Below are positions 34,545-43,580 of a DNA stretch of 64,000 nucleotides, in pieces. The stretch is taken from the NCBI RefSeq assembly GCF_001636315.1, contig NZ_KV440949.1, positions 3,156,973 through 3,220,972 on the forward strand. Reading direction: 5' to 3'. This DNA comes from Neobacillus mesonae. GTDB taxonomy: Bacteria; Bacillota; Bacilli; Bacillales; Cytobacillaceae. Every line of letters begins with the position of its first letter. The first letter of the stretch is position 1. The position numbers were made by a program, and so were the translations under genes. The notes beneath the pieces are model-generated. The model saw only the letters and a program-made list of their open reading frames with translations. It did no database searches and was not told the origin of the DNA.

Positions 34545-35209
34545 ATTTCAAGTCTATTGAGAATAACTAGTATTAAGTCAACTTCTATTGTCAAATAATC
34601 ACTACAAGCATTAATACAATATTTATTGTAATTTCCACAAATATATCCTCGACAGTTCCTTTTAAATTGCATCATACGCCATCAGATATCTTTACAAAAC
34701 AGGTCAAAATCCATGAACAATTGACAAATATTTTAAAAGGTAACCATTAAATACGTCGATTCCTAACTATTAAACAAGTTGCATGAAGGGTGTTGTCGAT
34801 TAAAAAGTTTTTTATATTGACAAAAATGGTCAAAATATTCACAAAATAATGCTTAGAATTATCATCAAGGTTTAAAAGAATCTATTAAATATTTTATAGA
34901 GAAATCATCATATTTACGCGCATAGTAACTTCCGATGGTAGATTCTTTTTTTGCAATTGCCAAGCTAATAAAATAGTAGAGTTTATGAAGGAGTTGGCAT
35001 TTTTTGCATGTGTTGTCCGATTTAAGGCTATATGGTTTATGGCTTTGAGGAGGGTGATAAACCTAGGCAAGGCATTCAAGCTGTGAAAGGGGGCGTTAAT
35101 AGAGCTAATAACGATAAAGAAATGATGACATAGCGTAATCATCAAGGGGAGTTTGAAAACAAAAACCTACATAAAAGTAGGGAATGTTCCAAGAGGGAGG
35201 AGAATCACT
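34545..35209. other. Intergenic leader region of the M6 protease gene
   Basis: No convincing gene was seen in about 665 bases. A TTGACA at about 34817 could be a -35 box, without a clear -10 at normal spacing. A short frame near 35060-35130 reads DKPRQGIQAVKGGVNRANND and stops; it may be a gene tail or chance. Two ribosome binding-like sites occur, AAGGGGAG near 35144 and GGGAGG near 35196; the second serves the chosen start. Confidence 0.4.
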
Positions 35210-37495
35210 TTGAAGTTTAGAGGTAAGATTGCTGCATTAACGACCACGATATTGCTTGCGACGTCTTCAACAGCCGTTTTTGCTGCGGAACCAGGGCTTG
35301 ATAAAATGCCCGGCCCAGTAGATCCTCAGTCATGGGTCAACCCGGAGAATATGACGTGGAATGATTATAACCAAGTACCAGGTATCAACTGGAATAAAAC
35401 GGATATTAAGCCACAAACAGAACTTAGAGGGGCCTTGATTTTGGTTGACTTTCCGGATCAGGATTTTATTCTGACAAAACCAAAGGGTTCAGAGCTCATC
35501 GGTAATCCCCAAGTCAACGCTGTTCCTCGTGAGCAACTTGGGGAATGGTGGAAGAATTTCTTGAATGTCCCAAGTGCACTCAACAACTTTCAGACCATAG
35601 ATGGTTTTTGGAAAGAAAACTCTCATGGAAAATGGGGCGTATCTCTTGATTCCTATGGTCCCTACCGCTTGGATAAAAATGAATTTCAGTATGGGCTTGA
35701 AAACAGTATGAACCCGGGTGCCCGGCCAAGTAATTATCCTAGTGGGAACCTTTTCACGGATGGCGTAAATGCTGCTACCGCTGATATAACCGCCTCTGGA
35801 AAGGAATATGACTTTGCGTTCATCGTTCATGCCGGCTATGATGAATCAACTGTGTGGCAGGAACTCGGCGAAATGATGTTCTTGAATCAAGACTCGGTGC
35901 CTGATGAATTTGGTCCGCCGAAGGATATGCCTGGATTTGAAAACATGCCAAACTGGGCAAAAACTCGTTACGTACCATGGTCTTCCTGGTACGCAGCCAA
36001 AGCTATTTGGTCCGCCGCTTCTAGTGCAAGGATCAATGGCAAAACAATTCGTGTTTCCATTCAAGGGGAAAGTGATGGCATGGGCACATTTGCTCACGAA
36101 TTTGGCCATCTCCGCGGTCTTGGCGATAACTACAATAATGCGGCTCTTGACCCTAGAACCTATTCAGGTTATTGGGAGACGATGAGCCGTGGATCATTCA
36201 ATGGCCCCGGTGGCACGCACACCCGCTGGATGATTCCATCTACCCTTGGTGCTTCTTTATCGGCACCACATATGCTTCGTAATAAGATGAAACAGGGATT
36301 TGTATCCGATGATGAAGTCCTGCAGCTAAACCGTGATAACTTAAAAGAATCTGGACCGGTGTTTGCAGATATTGTCGCGCGTCAAGCACCAATTGGCAGT
36401 CAATTCGGCCGAACCGGACTCCACGGCATCAATATCAGCATGACTGATTTAACACCAACAGATTACCTTGCTGGTGACTGGCGTAACGATATGCCATCAA
36501 GAGCAGTATACAATAACTACACCCTTGAAGTGGTAGACCGTTTTGGTGCGGATTCCTTTGCAGCTGACTCCGGTGTATTGATTGCCAAAACGAAAAATGC
36601 GGAGACGGCACCGAATATTTGGGTAGTTGATTCACATCCCGAGGATATCAATCTGAAGGACTTTACTAGACCTGACGGCACAACAGCAATGGTTGGCAAA
36701 GGTGACCCCCGTCAAGCTCTTGATGCTTTATTCAAAGCTGGGAATGGGAAAAGTTTGGTCTCCGGGAAATTCGATGGTTCTATTGACAAAGAAACTATTG
36801 TCAGTGAGTACATTGATCCATACAATAAACTTCATTTCTACATTTTAGGGAAACACAAAGACAAAGACGGCGTACTTCGTTATCAGGTTGCTGTCCGTAA
36901 CACGGAGGGCTCAGGTGCCTTTAAGCGCGGAGTAAATGTAAGCGCTGGCAATGTACAACCTGCCGTACAGGACAAAGTGGCGGTCTATCATTTTAATGTT
37001 ACTAATACTGGCAATGCAAAGGATCTTATTCGCATCAACGCTTCTGCAGGTGATGATTGGACAGTTCAACTTGATCACAACGTACTGGCTGTGGAACCTG
37101 GAGCAACTGTTGATGTACCGGTATATGTGAAAATTCCGAAGGGCAAGAAAGCTCCAGCAAACCTTACCTTTAAGGCTACTTCAGAGACAGACTCGAAACA
37201 AAGCGGTACGGAAACCAATCTTATAACAGGTAATTTAAGCGCAACCGGTCTAAGTTCTGTTATTGATAGCTTTGCTAACGAGGGAGCCTTCAAAGCAGGT
37301 GCAGCGCAAGCATTGAAGGCACATTTGAATTCCGTCGATCAATTTGAAAAGAAAGAATCTGCGGATAAGGTTGTCAAACACCTTAATGATTTTAAAGGAT
37401 TCCTGGATCTTAAAAAAGATGCGGATCAAATCTCCGCAAAAGTGTATAACAGCTTGAAGGCGTATGCCGATGCAATGATTGAGATCTGGCAATAG
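35210..37495 (+). CDS. Secreted M6-family metalloprotease (immune inhibitor A-like) with FIMAH-type C terminus
   Basis: The 761-residue exported protein has a signal peptide (IAALTTTILLATSSTAVFA). The zinc site HEFGH is near residue 296 in GTFAHEFGHLRGLGDNY, diagnostic of metzincin-like M6 peptidases such as immune inhibitor A. A later region (YHFNVTNTGNAKDLIRINAS) looks like an NEW3/CARDB beta domain. The last 80 residues form a helical FIMAH-like domain (FANEGAFKAGAAQALKAHLN). I chose TTG at 35210 because GGGAGG precedes it by about eight bases and the signal peptide then starts normally; an upstream TTG at 35153 is too close to its AAGGGGAG. It degrades extracellular proteins; a PrsA-like foldase gene follows 125 bases later. 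Confidence 0.85.
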   Translation: MKFRGKIAALTTTILLATSSTAVFAAEPGLDKMPGPVDPQSWVNPENMTWNDYNQVPGINWNKTDIKPQTELRGALILVDFPDQDFILTKPKGSELIGNPQVNAVPREQLGEWWKNFLNVPSALNNFQTIDGFWKENSHGKWGVSLDSYGPYRLDKNEFQYGLENSMNPGARPSNYPSGNLFTDGVNAATADITASGKEYDFAFIVHAGYDESTVWQELGEMMFLNQDSVPDEFGPPKDMPGFENMPNWAKTRYVPWSSWYAAKAIWSAASSARINGKTIRVSIQGESDGMGTFAHEFGHLRGLGDNYNNAALDPRTYSGYWETMSRGSFNGPGGTHTRWMIPSTLGASLSAPHMLRNKMKQGFVSDDEVLQLNRDNLKESGPVFADIVARQAPIGSQFGRTGLHGINISMTDLTPTDYLAGDWRNDMPSRAVYNNYTLEVVDRFGADSFAADSGVLIAKTKNAETAPNIWVVDSHPEDINLKDFTRPDGTTAMVGKGDPRQALDALFKAGNGKSLVSGKFDGSIDKETIVSEYIDPYNKLHFYILGKHKDKDGVLRYQVAVRNTEGSGAFKRGVNVSAGNVQPAVQDKVAVYHFNVTNTGNAKDLIRINASAGDDWTVQLDHNVLAVEPGATVDVPVYVKIPKGKKAPANLTFKATSETDSKQSGTETNLITGNLSATGLSSVIDSFANEGAFKAGAAQALKAHLNSVDQFEKKESADKVVKHLNDFKGFLDLKKDADQISAKVYNSLKAYADAMIEIWQ

Positions 37496-37517
37496 AATAG
37501 ATTCACTGTTCAGAATA

Positions 37518-37555
37518 TACCTCCTGTCCCGGGGCTGACCCTGGTACAGGAGGTA
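37518..37555. terminator. Hairpin between the M6 protease and the PrsA-like gene
   Basis: TACCTCCTGT (37518-37527) pairs with ACAGGAGGTA (37546-37555). No T run follows on the plus strand, so it may stabilise or process mRNA rather than end transcription. Confidence 0.5.
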
Positions 37556-37619
37556 ACAAACTCAAAAACTTTAGTCTGCAATGACTTTGGAAAGTTGTCA
37601 AAAGTAGGAGTGAAGATAA

Positions 37620-38519
37620 TTGAAGAAAATAATCACAGTTTTAGGCATTTTATCATTATTTTTACTTAGTGCCTGTTCAGCTCTAACCTCTGGTGAAGGG
37701 AGCAAGGTACTTTTTAAAACAGACTATGGAAATATCACAAAAGATGATTTATATAAAGAAGTGATAAGTTCCGAGCGGGGAAAAGAATTGATTCAGAAGT
37801 TGGTCTATATGCAAATTCTGGAAGGTAAATATGAGGTATCTGATAAAGAGGTCAACCAACGGCTAGACGATATAAAGGAACAAGCCGGTGATAAAGATGG
37901 ATTTACAATGTTCCTACAAAAACAGGGCTTTAATAACGAAAATGAATTAAAGGATCATATTAAACAATCTCTTTATTTCTTTAAAGCAACAACAGAAGGG
38001 GTGAAAGTCTCAGATAAACAAATAAAAGATTTCTATGAACAAAATAAAGACCAATACACGGAGGTGAGAACCAGCCATATTCTCGTGGATCAGGAGTCAA
38101 CTGCTAAAGAAATTGAAGAGGAACTAAAGAAAGGAACCGACTTTGTCGAATTGGCAAAAAAACAATCGACGGATAAGGTGTCTGCAGCAGCAGGCGGGGA
38201 TTTGGGCTATCTTTCCGGGCGAAGCCAGGAGATGGATCCGACATTTCTTGCAGCGGCTATGAAATTGAAAAAAGGTGAAGTGAGCGAGCCGGTCAAGACA
38301 GTATTTGGTTATCACATCATTAAGGCAACAGATAGAAAGGAGACACCATTAAGCGAGGTGAAAGATCAAATCAAACAAGCGCTTATGGGTAAAGACGCAA
38401 AACCAATACAGGAGATATTAAACAATTTGAATAAAGAAATTGAGGTTAAAGAGGATGCGTTTAAAGATGTATTTAAGGATGTAGAACCGCAACAACCACA
38501 GAACTCCCCTCAAAAATAA
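37620..38519 (+). CDS. prsA: PrsA-like foldase lipoprotein (peptidyl-prolyl isomerase)
   Basis: The 299-residue lipoprotein folds exported proteins at the outer face of the membrane. It starts with TTG at 37620 after AGGAGTG, has a lipobox LLSAC (Cys19), a helical N-terminal SurA-like domain, and a parvulin domain: VRTSHILVDQESTAKEIEEE, then DLGYLSGRSQEMDPTF and VFGYHIIKATDR. An acidic tail rich in Pro/Gln ends the protein. It follows the secreted M6 protease by 125 bases, so it may help mature that enzyme, although PrsA proteins are general and Bacillaceae often carry several copies. Whether this is the main PrsA is not certain. Confidence 0.88.
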   Translation: MKKIITVLGILSLFLLSACSALTSGEGSKVLFKTDYGNITKDDLYKEVISSERGKELIQKLVYMQILEGKYEVSDKEVNQRLDDIKEQAGDKDGFTMFLQKQGFNNENELKDHIKQSLYFFKATTEGVKVSDKQIKDFYEQNKDQYTEVRTSHILVDQESTAKEIEEELKKGTDFVELAKKQSTDKVSAAAGGDLGYLSGRSQEMDPTFLAAAMKLKKGEVSEPVKTVFGYHIIKATDRKETPLSEVKDQIKQALMGKDAKPIQEILNNLNKEIEVKEDAFKDVFKDVEPQQPQNSPQK

Positions 38520-38589
38520 ATGTTCCGTCATAGTAGTTGGTATGATTACTGTCGAACTTTACACCATTTACATAGTTAAAATTAAAGAG

Positions 38590-38645
38590 GAGGATGTTCC
38601 AAAAAGGCGTTAAATTAAGACCTTTTGGAACATCCTCTGTTTGTT
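38590..38645. terminator. Bidirectional terminator between prsA-like and S-component genes
   Basis: GAGGATGTTCCAAAAAGG (38590-38607) pairs with CCTTTTGGAACATCCTC (38621-38637) with one bulge. T runs follow on the plus side (TTTGTTTTTT). Confidence 0.88.
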
Positions 38646-38647
38646 TT

Positions 38648-39190
38648 TTACCGGTTAAAATAAGGAACCTTTTTCAATGCAACACATGCCGGAATGGCAA
38701 TAATAACTCCTATTACATTTTGAACGAGGTCTCCAGGTATCGAAGCTGCGGGTGCAATCCAATTCCCGTATAGAAACCCTTCGCCAATGTAGTAAACAGC
38801 TGACATAAATGGAAATGAAACGATTGTTGCTGTTAAATTTAAAGCAATGCTATTACCTTTCCGACCATTTGACCAAGCAATTTTACCAACGATATATCCT
38901 TGCAAGGCACGCGCCACAACGGTGATCGGTGCCCATAGCGCCCAGCCTCCAGCAATATCAAATAATCCCATTCCTATCGCCCCAGCAAGTGCCGCCTTTT
39001 TAGGGCCAAATAAGATAGCTGCAATAAAAAGCATTGCTGTCCCTAGATGAACCAAGCCTCCATTTGCAGTAATTGGCAGCTTAATATTTAAAAAGAAAGT
39101 AGACAGGAAAACAAGTGCAGTTAACATCGCTGTAATAATTAAATCAAACGTTTTATAACCTGGCTTTGAATAACTTTGTGTATTTTGCAT
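38648..39190 (-). CDS. ECF transporter S component, probable vitamin B6-type
   Basis: The 180-residue membrane protein has about six helices and the features of energy-coupling-factor substrate-binding (S) components: LVHLGTAMLFIAAILFGP, GAIGMGLFDIAGGWALWA and PGDLVQNVIGVIIAI. It would bind a vitamin and use the shared EcfAT module encoded elsewhere. The ATG at 39190 follows AGGAAGG. The gene is divergent from a pyridoxamine/pyridoxal kinase gene 186 bases away, which suggests a B6 vitamer as substrate (a PdxU/HmpT-like role). The substrate is inferred from this neighbour only; hydroxymethylpyrimidine is the alternative. Confidence 0.75.
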   Translation of the reverse strand: MQNTQSYSKPGYKTFDLIITAMLTALVFLSTFFLNIKLPITANGGLVHLGTAMLFIAAILFGPKKAALAGAIGMGLFDIAGGWALWAPITVVARALQGYIVGKIAWSNGRKGNSIALNLTATIVSFPFMSAVYYIGEGFLYGNWIAPAASIPGDLVQNVIGVIIAIPACVALKKVPYFNR

Positions 39191-39375
39191 ATCTCTGAAC
39201 CTTCCTAACACGCTTTTCTATGATTTTAGCAAATGATAGGTAAATATATAAGTACCATTTAATAAAAAAATCTTAGCTGCCTAATATTTCATTTGCAGCC
39301 TGTCGGGATTTTCCAGATTCTTTATTTGTGGTAATATGAATAAAGTTAAGATGGACGGGCTTTATGGAGGTTAGT

Positions 39376-40224
39376 ATGAAAAAAGTTGCTGTAATACAGG
39401 ATTTATCATCTTTTGGAAAATGTTCATTAACAGCTGCGATTCCAGTTCTTTCGGTAATGGGTGTACAGGCATGTCCTTTACCAACAGCCATATTGACTGC
39501 GCAAACTGGCTATCCAAGTTTTTTTTGTGAAGATTTTACAAGTAAAATGAAATATTTCATAGAGGAATGGAGCAAGCTTAAGGCAGACTTTGATGGAATC
39601 TATACGGGTTTTGTTACTGGTGAAGAGCAGATCATTAATATTTTCCAGTTTTTAGATAGGTTTTATACGGAAGAAACAATTTTACTTGTGGATCCAGTAA
39701 TGGGGGATTTAGGAGAGGTCTATAAGCTTTACACTGATGAATTGGTCGTACTAATGAGAGAACTTGTGAAGCGTGCAGATGTGATTACACCAAATGTTAC
39801 GGAGTGCTGTTTATTAACTGGCATGTCTTATGAAAAACTTCATAGCTATTCAAATGAAAAGGACTATATTAAAGCGATTGAAGAGGCTGGGAATTTATTG
39901 CAGCTTGAAACTGGTGCCCAGGTTATCATCACTGGAATTAATCCACCGTCAGCTGATTTAGATAAGCAGTATATCGGAAATATGTATTTGGACGCAAGCA
40001 ATACCTTTTACAGTGCGACGCCGTATAATGGTAAAAGCTATTCTGGTACTGGTGATTTGTTTGCATCTGTGATTATGGGAAGCATGATGCGTGGGGAGAA
40101 CATGGAAAAATCCGTACAGCTTGCTGTGGCATTCCTGACAGCAGCCATCAATGATTCCTCCTTAGAGCAAGTTCCTAGAGTAGAAGGAGTTAATTTCGAA
40201 AAATATTTAAAAATGTTATTATGA
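39376..40224 (+). CDS. Pyridoxamine/pyridoxal kinase
   Basis: The 282-residue ribokinase-fold enzyme phosphorylates the 5'-hydroxyl of B6 vitamers with ATP. Family features are IQDLSSFGKCSLTAAIPVLS at the N terminus, YTGFVTGEEQI, LVDPVMGDLGEVY with the substrate-contact Asp, and the ATP-site NGKSYSGTGDLFAS with the catalytic Asp. The ATG at 39376 lies seven bases after GGAGG; an in-frame ATG at 39364 overlaps that site. Its length and N terminus fit the PdxY/pyridoxamine kinase group rather than ThiD. It is divergent from an ECF S component, so uptake and trapping by phosphorylation probably go together. Confidence 0.88.
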   Translation: MKKVAVIQDLSSFGKCSLTAAIPVLSVMGVQACPLPTAILTAQTGYPSFFCEDFTSKMKYFIEEWSKLKADFDGIYTGFVTGEEQIINIFQFLDRFYTEETILLVDPVMGDLGEVYKLYTDELVVLMRELVKRADVITPNVTECCLLTGMSYEKLHSYSNEKDYIKAIEEAGNLLQLETGAQVIITGINPPSADLDKQYIGNMYLDASNTFYSATPYNGKSYSGTGDLFASVIMGSMMRGENMEKSVQLAVAFLTAAINDSSLEQVPRVEGVNFEKYLKMLL

Positions 40225-40241
40225 AATGTCTAATATCAGTA

Positions 40242-40272
40242 AAAACCCTAGATAACTTCTAGGGTTTTTACT
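40242..40272 (+). terminator. Rho-independent terminator after the pyridoxamine kinase gene
   Basis: AAAACCCTAGA (40242-40252) pairs with TCTAGGGTTTT (about 40258-40268), with T residues after it. Confidence 0.88.
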
Positions 40273-40339
40273 TACGCTTCAGTTTTATTATTCAACTTTT
40301 GCAGCAAAAATCATTAATGAACCCACAGTATGCTATGCC

Positions 40340-41782
40340 TCAATAAACAACAACCGGATCATACGCGCTAAGACTGTTATACACCGTTTTCATAATGCTT
40401 GGCGGTGTATTGACACAGCCATGCGATCCAGCTGTAAGATAGGCCTTGCTTCCCCAATTGCCCCGCCAGCTCGCATCGTGAATCCCCTGCCCGTCATTTG
40501 TAAAAGGAACCCAATAGTTAACAGGTGCCTGATAAGTGATTTTTCCGTTTTCTCTGCCTGTGAGTATGGCAGGAGATTGCTTATAAAGGATATACCACAC
40601 TCCGGGTGTTGTATCATGACCGGTGCTATGTTTGCCTGTTACGACATTCGTTGTGGCGACTAACTTTCCATTTTTGTAGATCCACATTCGCTGCGCTGCA
40701 ATGGAGACTTCAGCATACGTATGGCCAATGCCGTTGTTCGTGGTTGTTTCAAATCCGTAGCCTTCACCGTTCCAGCCATGTCCGTAAATATTAGAGGCAG
40801 AAACTGATTTCTTCCCATTTTCAAAAGCCTTCATAATACGGGGTACTTCTTTATCAACATCTATGGCCCAGCCATAGCCTTTACCTTTCACTGATATCAC
40901 TGAACCTGAATGGGTCTTGAATTTGAAATCCTTATTTAATGTGGATTGGGCATTGTTAATTTCGGCTATTCTTTTCTTAATATCACCCGCATCATCCATC
41001 TTAATCTGTAAATCTTTTGAAATAGTTGCATTTTTAATTAATTCGCTCGCCTTTAACGTAAAAACTTTATTCTGCACCTTGTATCCAACGGTCTGGGCAA
41101 GGAATTCTTCAAATTTTTTCTGTTGATTTTTTACAAACTCGCTGTCTTCTTTAATTGGCTGTATGTAAACTGGATTGAGCCGGATTTCACTAATATATTT
41201 GTGCTGTTCGTAGTCCTTCAAAAGACTGGCGACATCATACTGCTCTCCGCTAATACTGCTTGTCACAGTAATTTTGCCTTGTTGCAACCGAACCACCGCA
41301 TCTTGTGGAGCTTTTAAGCCTTTATTCATGGCTAGCAGCTTTTCTTCCACCTGTTTTTTCAACGTCTGATTTCGATACTGATCCTGATTGCTGGGCATTA
41401 ATGAATAATCTTTCGCTTTTGAAGAAGGGAAAAAAGTCCACTGGTTCTTTAATAATTTTTTGATATTGGGCAAATCTTGGTCCGAAAATACCATTTTTGT
41501 ATCTTGGCCATCTAATATTTGTTGATCTCCAACATAGATTACATTTGTTAATACAGTTGCTTTTAATTTTGTCAGTGCCTGTTCAGCGGTTATTCCGCCG
41601 ACTTTGATGCCATTAATCTTGATTTGTGAATTAAAATGGCTTGCTTGATAGTAGCTGCCTGCTGCAATGAAGAGCACGATAATAAAGATGATACTTGCAG
41701 TGATAATCCTCCAGTTTGCATACCACTTAGGTGAATTTACGCGTTGTTTCTCTATTTCTTGATTATTTACCGTGCTTTCCAT
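40340..41782 (-). CDS. Membrane-anchored L,D-transpeptidase (YkuD domain)
   Basis: The 480-residue protein has one N-terminal membrane helix (about residues 25-45, IITASIIFIIVLFIAAGSYY), a long extracellular region with a GxKVGGITAEQAL segment typical of the PG4/YoaR-type binding domain, and a C-terminal YkuD catalytic domain. The active site reads GIHDASWR...AGSHGCVNTP, with the His and nucleophilic Cys. It makes 3-3 cross-links or attaches proteins in peptidoglycan. The ATG at 41782 lies after ATGGGGGGAT, better placed than the in-frame ATG at 41797. It is a single-gene minus-strand unit facing pdxK. Confidence 0.9.
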   Translation of the reverse strand: MESTVNNQEIEKQRVNSPKWYANWRIITASIIFIIVLFIAAGSYYQASHFNSQIKINGIKVGGITAEQALTKLKATVLTNVIYVGDQQILDGQDTKMVFSDQDLPNIKKLLKNQWTFFPSSKAKDYSLMPSNQDQYRNQTLKKQVEEKLLAMNKGLKAPQDAVVRLQQGKITVTSSISGEQYDVASLLKDYEQHKYISEIRLNPVYIQPIKEDSEFVKNQQKKFEEFLAQTVGYKVQNKVFTLKASELIKNATISKDLQIKMDDAGDIKKRIAEINNAQSTLNKDFKFKTHSGSVISVKGKGYGWAIDVDKEVPRIMKAFENGKKSVSASNIYGHGWNGEGYGFETTTNNGIGHTYAEVSIAAQRMWIYKNGKLVATTNVVTGKHSTGHDTTPGVWYILYKQSPAILTGRENGKITYQAPVNYWVPFTNDGQGIHDASWRGNWGSKAYLTAGSHGCVNTPPSIMKTVYNSLSAYDPVVVY

Positions 41783-42111
41783 AAAGTATCCCCCCATACC
41801 TAATCTTCAGATGTTAATATCTTATGTCCTTAGACTATTAATATTGTGTCATGTATTACAAAATTTTTTCAAAAGTGTAAATTATAATACTATTCTACAT
41901 AATGTCGTAATCGAACATTGTCGGTTTTTGAGTATGTTAAAATTTTTTAATTTGACCTTTTGATTAAGATTGATTTGCAATAAAATCAATCTTGTGTTTG
42001 ATAATAAGTTATTAAGCATGATATAAGTGTAAAAGAAGTAGTACATTTGACTTTATATTTTTTGACCGAGAGTTTGAAATTGTATCCATACTGAGAGGAT
42101 TTGAGTTTGAA
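41783..42111. other. Divergent intergenic region, L,D-transpeptidase / dus
   Basis: No gene is visible in 329 AT-rich bases. A perfect hairpin AAGATTGATTT/AAATCAATCTT lies at 41966-41993 with a weak T-containing tail. The rest presumably carries the two divergent promoters. Confidence 0.4.
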
Positions 42112-43095
42112 ATGATAGATAATTTTTGGCGTGATTTACCACGACCATTTTTTGTACTAGCACCAATGGAAGATGTGACGGATGTTGTTTTTCGTCATGT
42201 AGTAAGTCAAGCAGGTAGACCGGATGTGTTTTTTACAGAGTTTACAAACACGGAGAGCTATTGTCATCCAGAAGGAATGAAAAGTGTACGCGGCCGTTTG
42301 CTGTTTACAGAAGATGAACAGCCAATGGTTGCACATATATGGGGGGATAAGCCCGAGTATTTCCGTCAAATGAGTATTGGAATGGCAGAGCTAGGATTTA
42401 AAGGCGTAGATATCAATATGGGCTGCCCTGTACCGAATGTGGCATCGAGAGGGAAAGGCAGCGGCCTTATTCTGCGTCCAGACGTTGCGGCAGAACTTAT
42501 TCAAGCAGCAAAAGCGGGCGGACTGCCTGTCAGCGTGAAAACACGACTTGGCTATAAGGAGGTTCAGGAGTGGGAGGAGTGGCTAACGCATATTTTAAAA
42601 CAGGATATTGCGAACCTTTCTATACATTTACGTACAAGAAAGGAAATGAGCCAAGTAGATGCGCATTGGGAGCTAATTCCGGAAATCAAAAAATTACGTG
42701 ACCGTATCGCACCAAATACACTGCTAACAATCAATGGAGACATTCCTGACCGTCAAACTGGGCTGCAGCTTGCTGAACAATATGGTATTGATGGCATTAT
42801 GATCGGGCGAGGTATTTTTAAAAATCCTTTTGCTTTTGAAAAAGAGCCAAAAGAGCATAGCAGTAAAGAATACCTTGATCTTTTAAGGCTGCAGCTTGAT
42901 CTTCAAGATCAATATGCGGAAGTACTGCCACGTTCAATGGCAGGGCTTCATCGCTTTTTCAAGATTTATGTCAAAGGATTCCGTGGAGCGGGTGAATTAA
43001 GAAATCAATTGATGAACACGAAATCAACAGATGAAGTGCGTGCATTGCTCAATAATTTTGGGTCAAAGAATCTTGATGGCATGGGGGAACAGTAG
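42112..43095 (+). CDS. dus: tRNA-dihydrouridine synthase
   Basis: The 327-residue flavoenzyme reduces uridines in the tRNA D-loop using NADPH and FMN. It has the N-terminal [14 protein letters not shown] motif, the substrate-binding catalytic loop [20 protein letters not shown] with the active-site Cys, VSVKTRLGY, and an FMN-phosphate site [18 protein letters not shown]. The ATG at 42112 is about 14 bases from the nearest GAGAGG, so initiation may be modest, but no better in-frame start exists. The family in this group of organisms has several paralogues (DusB-like and others); the exact tRNA position is not inferable. Confidence 0.9.
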   Translation: MIDNFWRDLPRPFFVLAPMEDVTDVVFRHVVSQAGRPDVFFTEFTNTESYCHPEGMKSVRGRLLFTEDEQPMVAHIWGDKPEYFRQMSIGMAELGFKGVDINMGCPVPNVASRGKGSGLILRPDVAAELIQAAKAGGLPVSVKTRLGYKEVQEWEEWLTHILKQDIANLSIHLRTRKEMSQVDAHWELIPEIKKLRDRIAPNTLLTINGDIPDRQTGLQLAEQYGIDGIMIGRGIFKNPFAFEKEPKEHSSKEYLDLLRLQLDLQDQYAEVLPRSMAGLHRFFKIYVKGFRGAGELRNQLMNTKSTDEVRALLNNFGSKNLDGMGEQ

Positions 43096-43479
43096 GAGTG
43101 TCCTAATTTAAGGTAAAAGAAAAGTAGGACGATAAACTGGTGTGCCCCCAAAATGTTAGAGGTTATACTAAGCAGTTAATTGGCTGGAGTGAAGGCTGTT
43201 TGAACCGGGCTCGAACTAACGGCTATGAATTAGAAAAAAGTCTTAAATAAACTTAATTAAAGGCAAGTTTACGCAGTAATTTTGAAGCATTTGTTTGCGT
43301 AAATATCTTTCGTTATCGGGCGCATTTCTTGAGTGAGAAATGTGCCCTTATTAATGAATTAAGTTTTTTAACTGAAATTGGCAATTTATATCGGTTTGAG
43401 ACAGAAAATTATAGTATAATTAAATAGTCTAAAAATTCATTTGATTTATAGGCAATAGTTGATAGAGGAGGCGTTCATT
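43096..43479. other. Intergenic region after dus with a terminator
   Basis: About 384 bases without a supported gene. A short frame near 43180-43250 ends GWSEGCLNRARTNGYELEKS and may be the tail of a lost gene. A hairpin GGGCGCATTTCT (43318-43329) / AGAAATGTGCCC (43336-43347) followed by TTATT is a probable terminator. The promoter for the leader peptide and GNAT gene should lie after it. Confidence 0.45.
43318..43352 (+). terminator. Probable terminator upstream of the GNAT leader
   Basis: GGGCGCATTTCT and AGAAATGTGCCC form a 12-bp stem with one G-U pair, then TTATT. Confidence 0.65.
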
Positions 43480-43536
43480 ATGAAAAATAAAAGAATTTTT
43501 ATTATTAATGACTACAAGGGGATAACGCTTCATTAA
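43480..43536 (+). CDS. 18-codon leader peptide upstream of the GNAT gene
   Basis: ATG at 43480 follows a strong GAGGAGG ribosome binding site (about 43464-43470). It encodes MKNKRIFIINDYKGITLH and stops at TAA 43534-43536, 44 bases before the GNAT start. Its last codons form one arm of a hairpin that can compete with a second hairpin covering the GNAT ribosome binding site. A strong binding site on such a short frame, plus the paired arms, suggest a regulatory leader peptide. Confidence 0.6.
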   Translation: MKNKRIFIINDYKGITLH

Positions 43537-43580
43537 TAAAATTTGTTTAGCGTTTCCCCGAATTTTGGAAGGGGAAAATT
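43518..43580 (+). promoter_or_regulatory. Putative translational attenuator of the GNAT gene
   Basis: Arm 1, GGGGATAACGCT (43518-43529, inside the leader frame), pairs with arm 2, AGCGTTTCCCC (43549-43559), with one bulged T. The TTTCCCC end of arm 2 can instead pair with GGGGAAA (43571-43577), which overlaps the GGAAGGGG ribosome binding site of the gene at 43581. The two structures exclude each other. If a ribosome stalls early in the leader, arm 1-2 could form and free the site; full leader translation would favour the blocking hairpin. Confidence 0.55.

Noticed and set aside
34894..35145. 83-codon minus-strand frame
   Set aside because: No ribosome binding site, odd composition, overlaps the leader of the M6 protease gene.
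43180..43250. Short reading frame ending GWSEGCLNRARTNGYELEKS
   Set aside because: No start codon with a binding site; could be a gene tail but is too short to assign.
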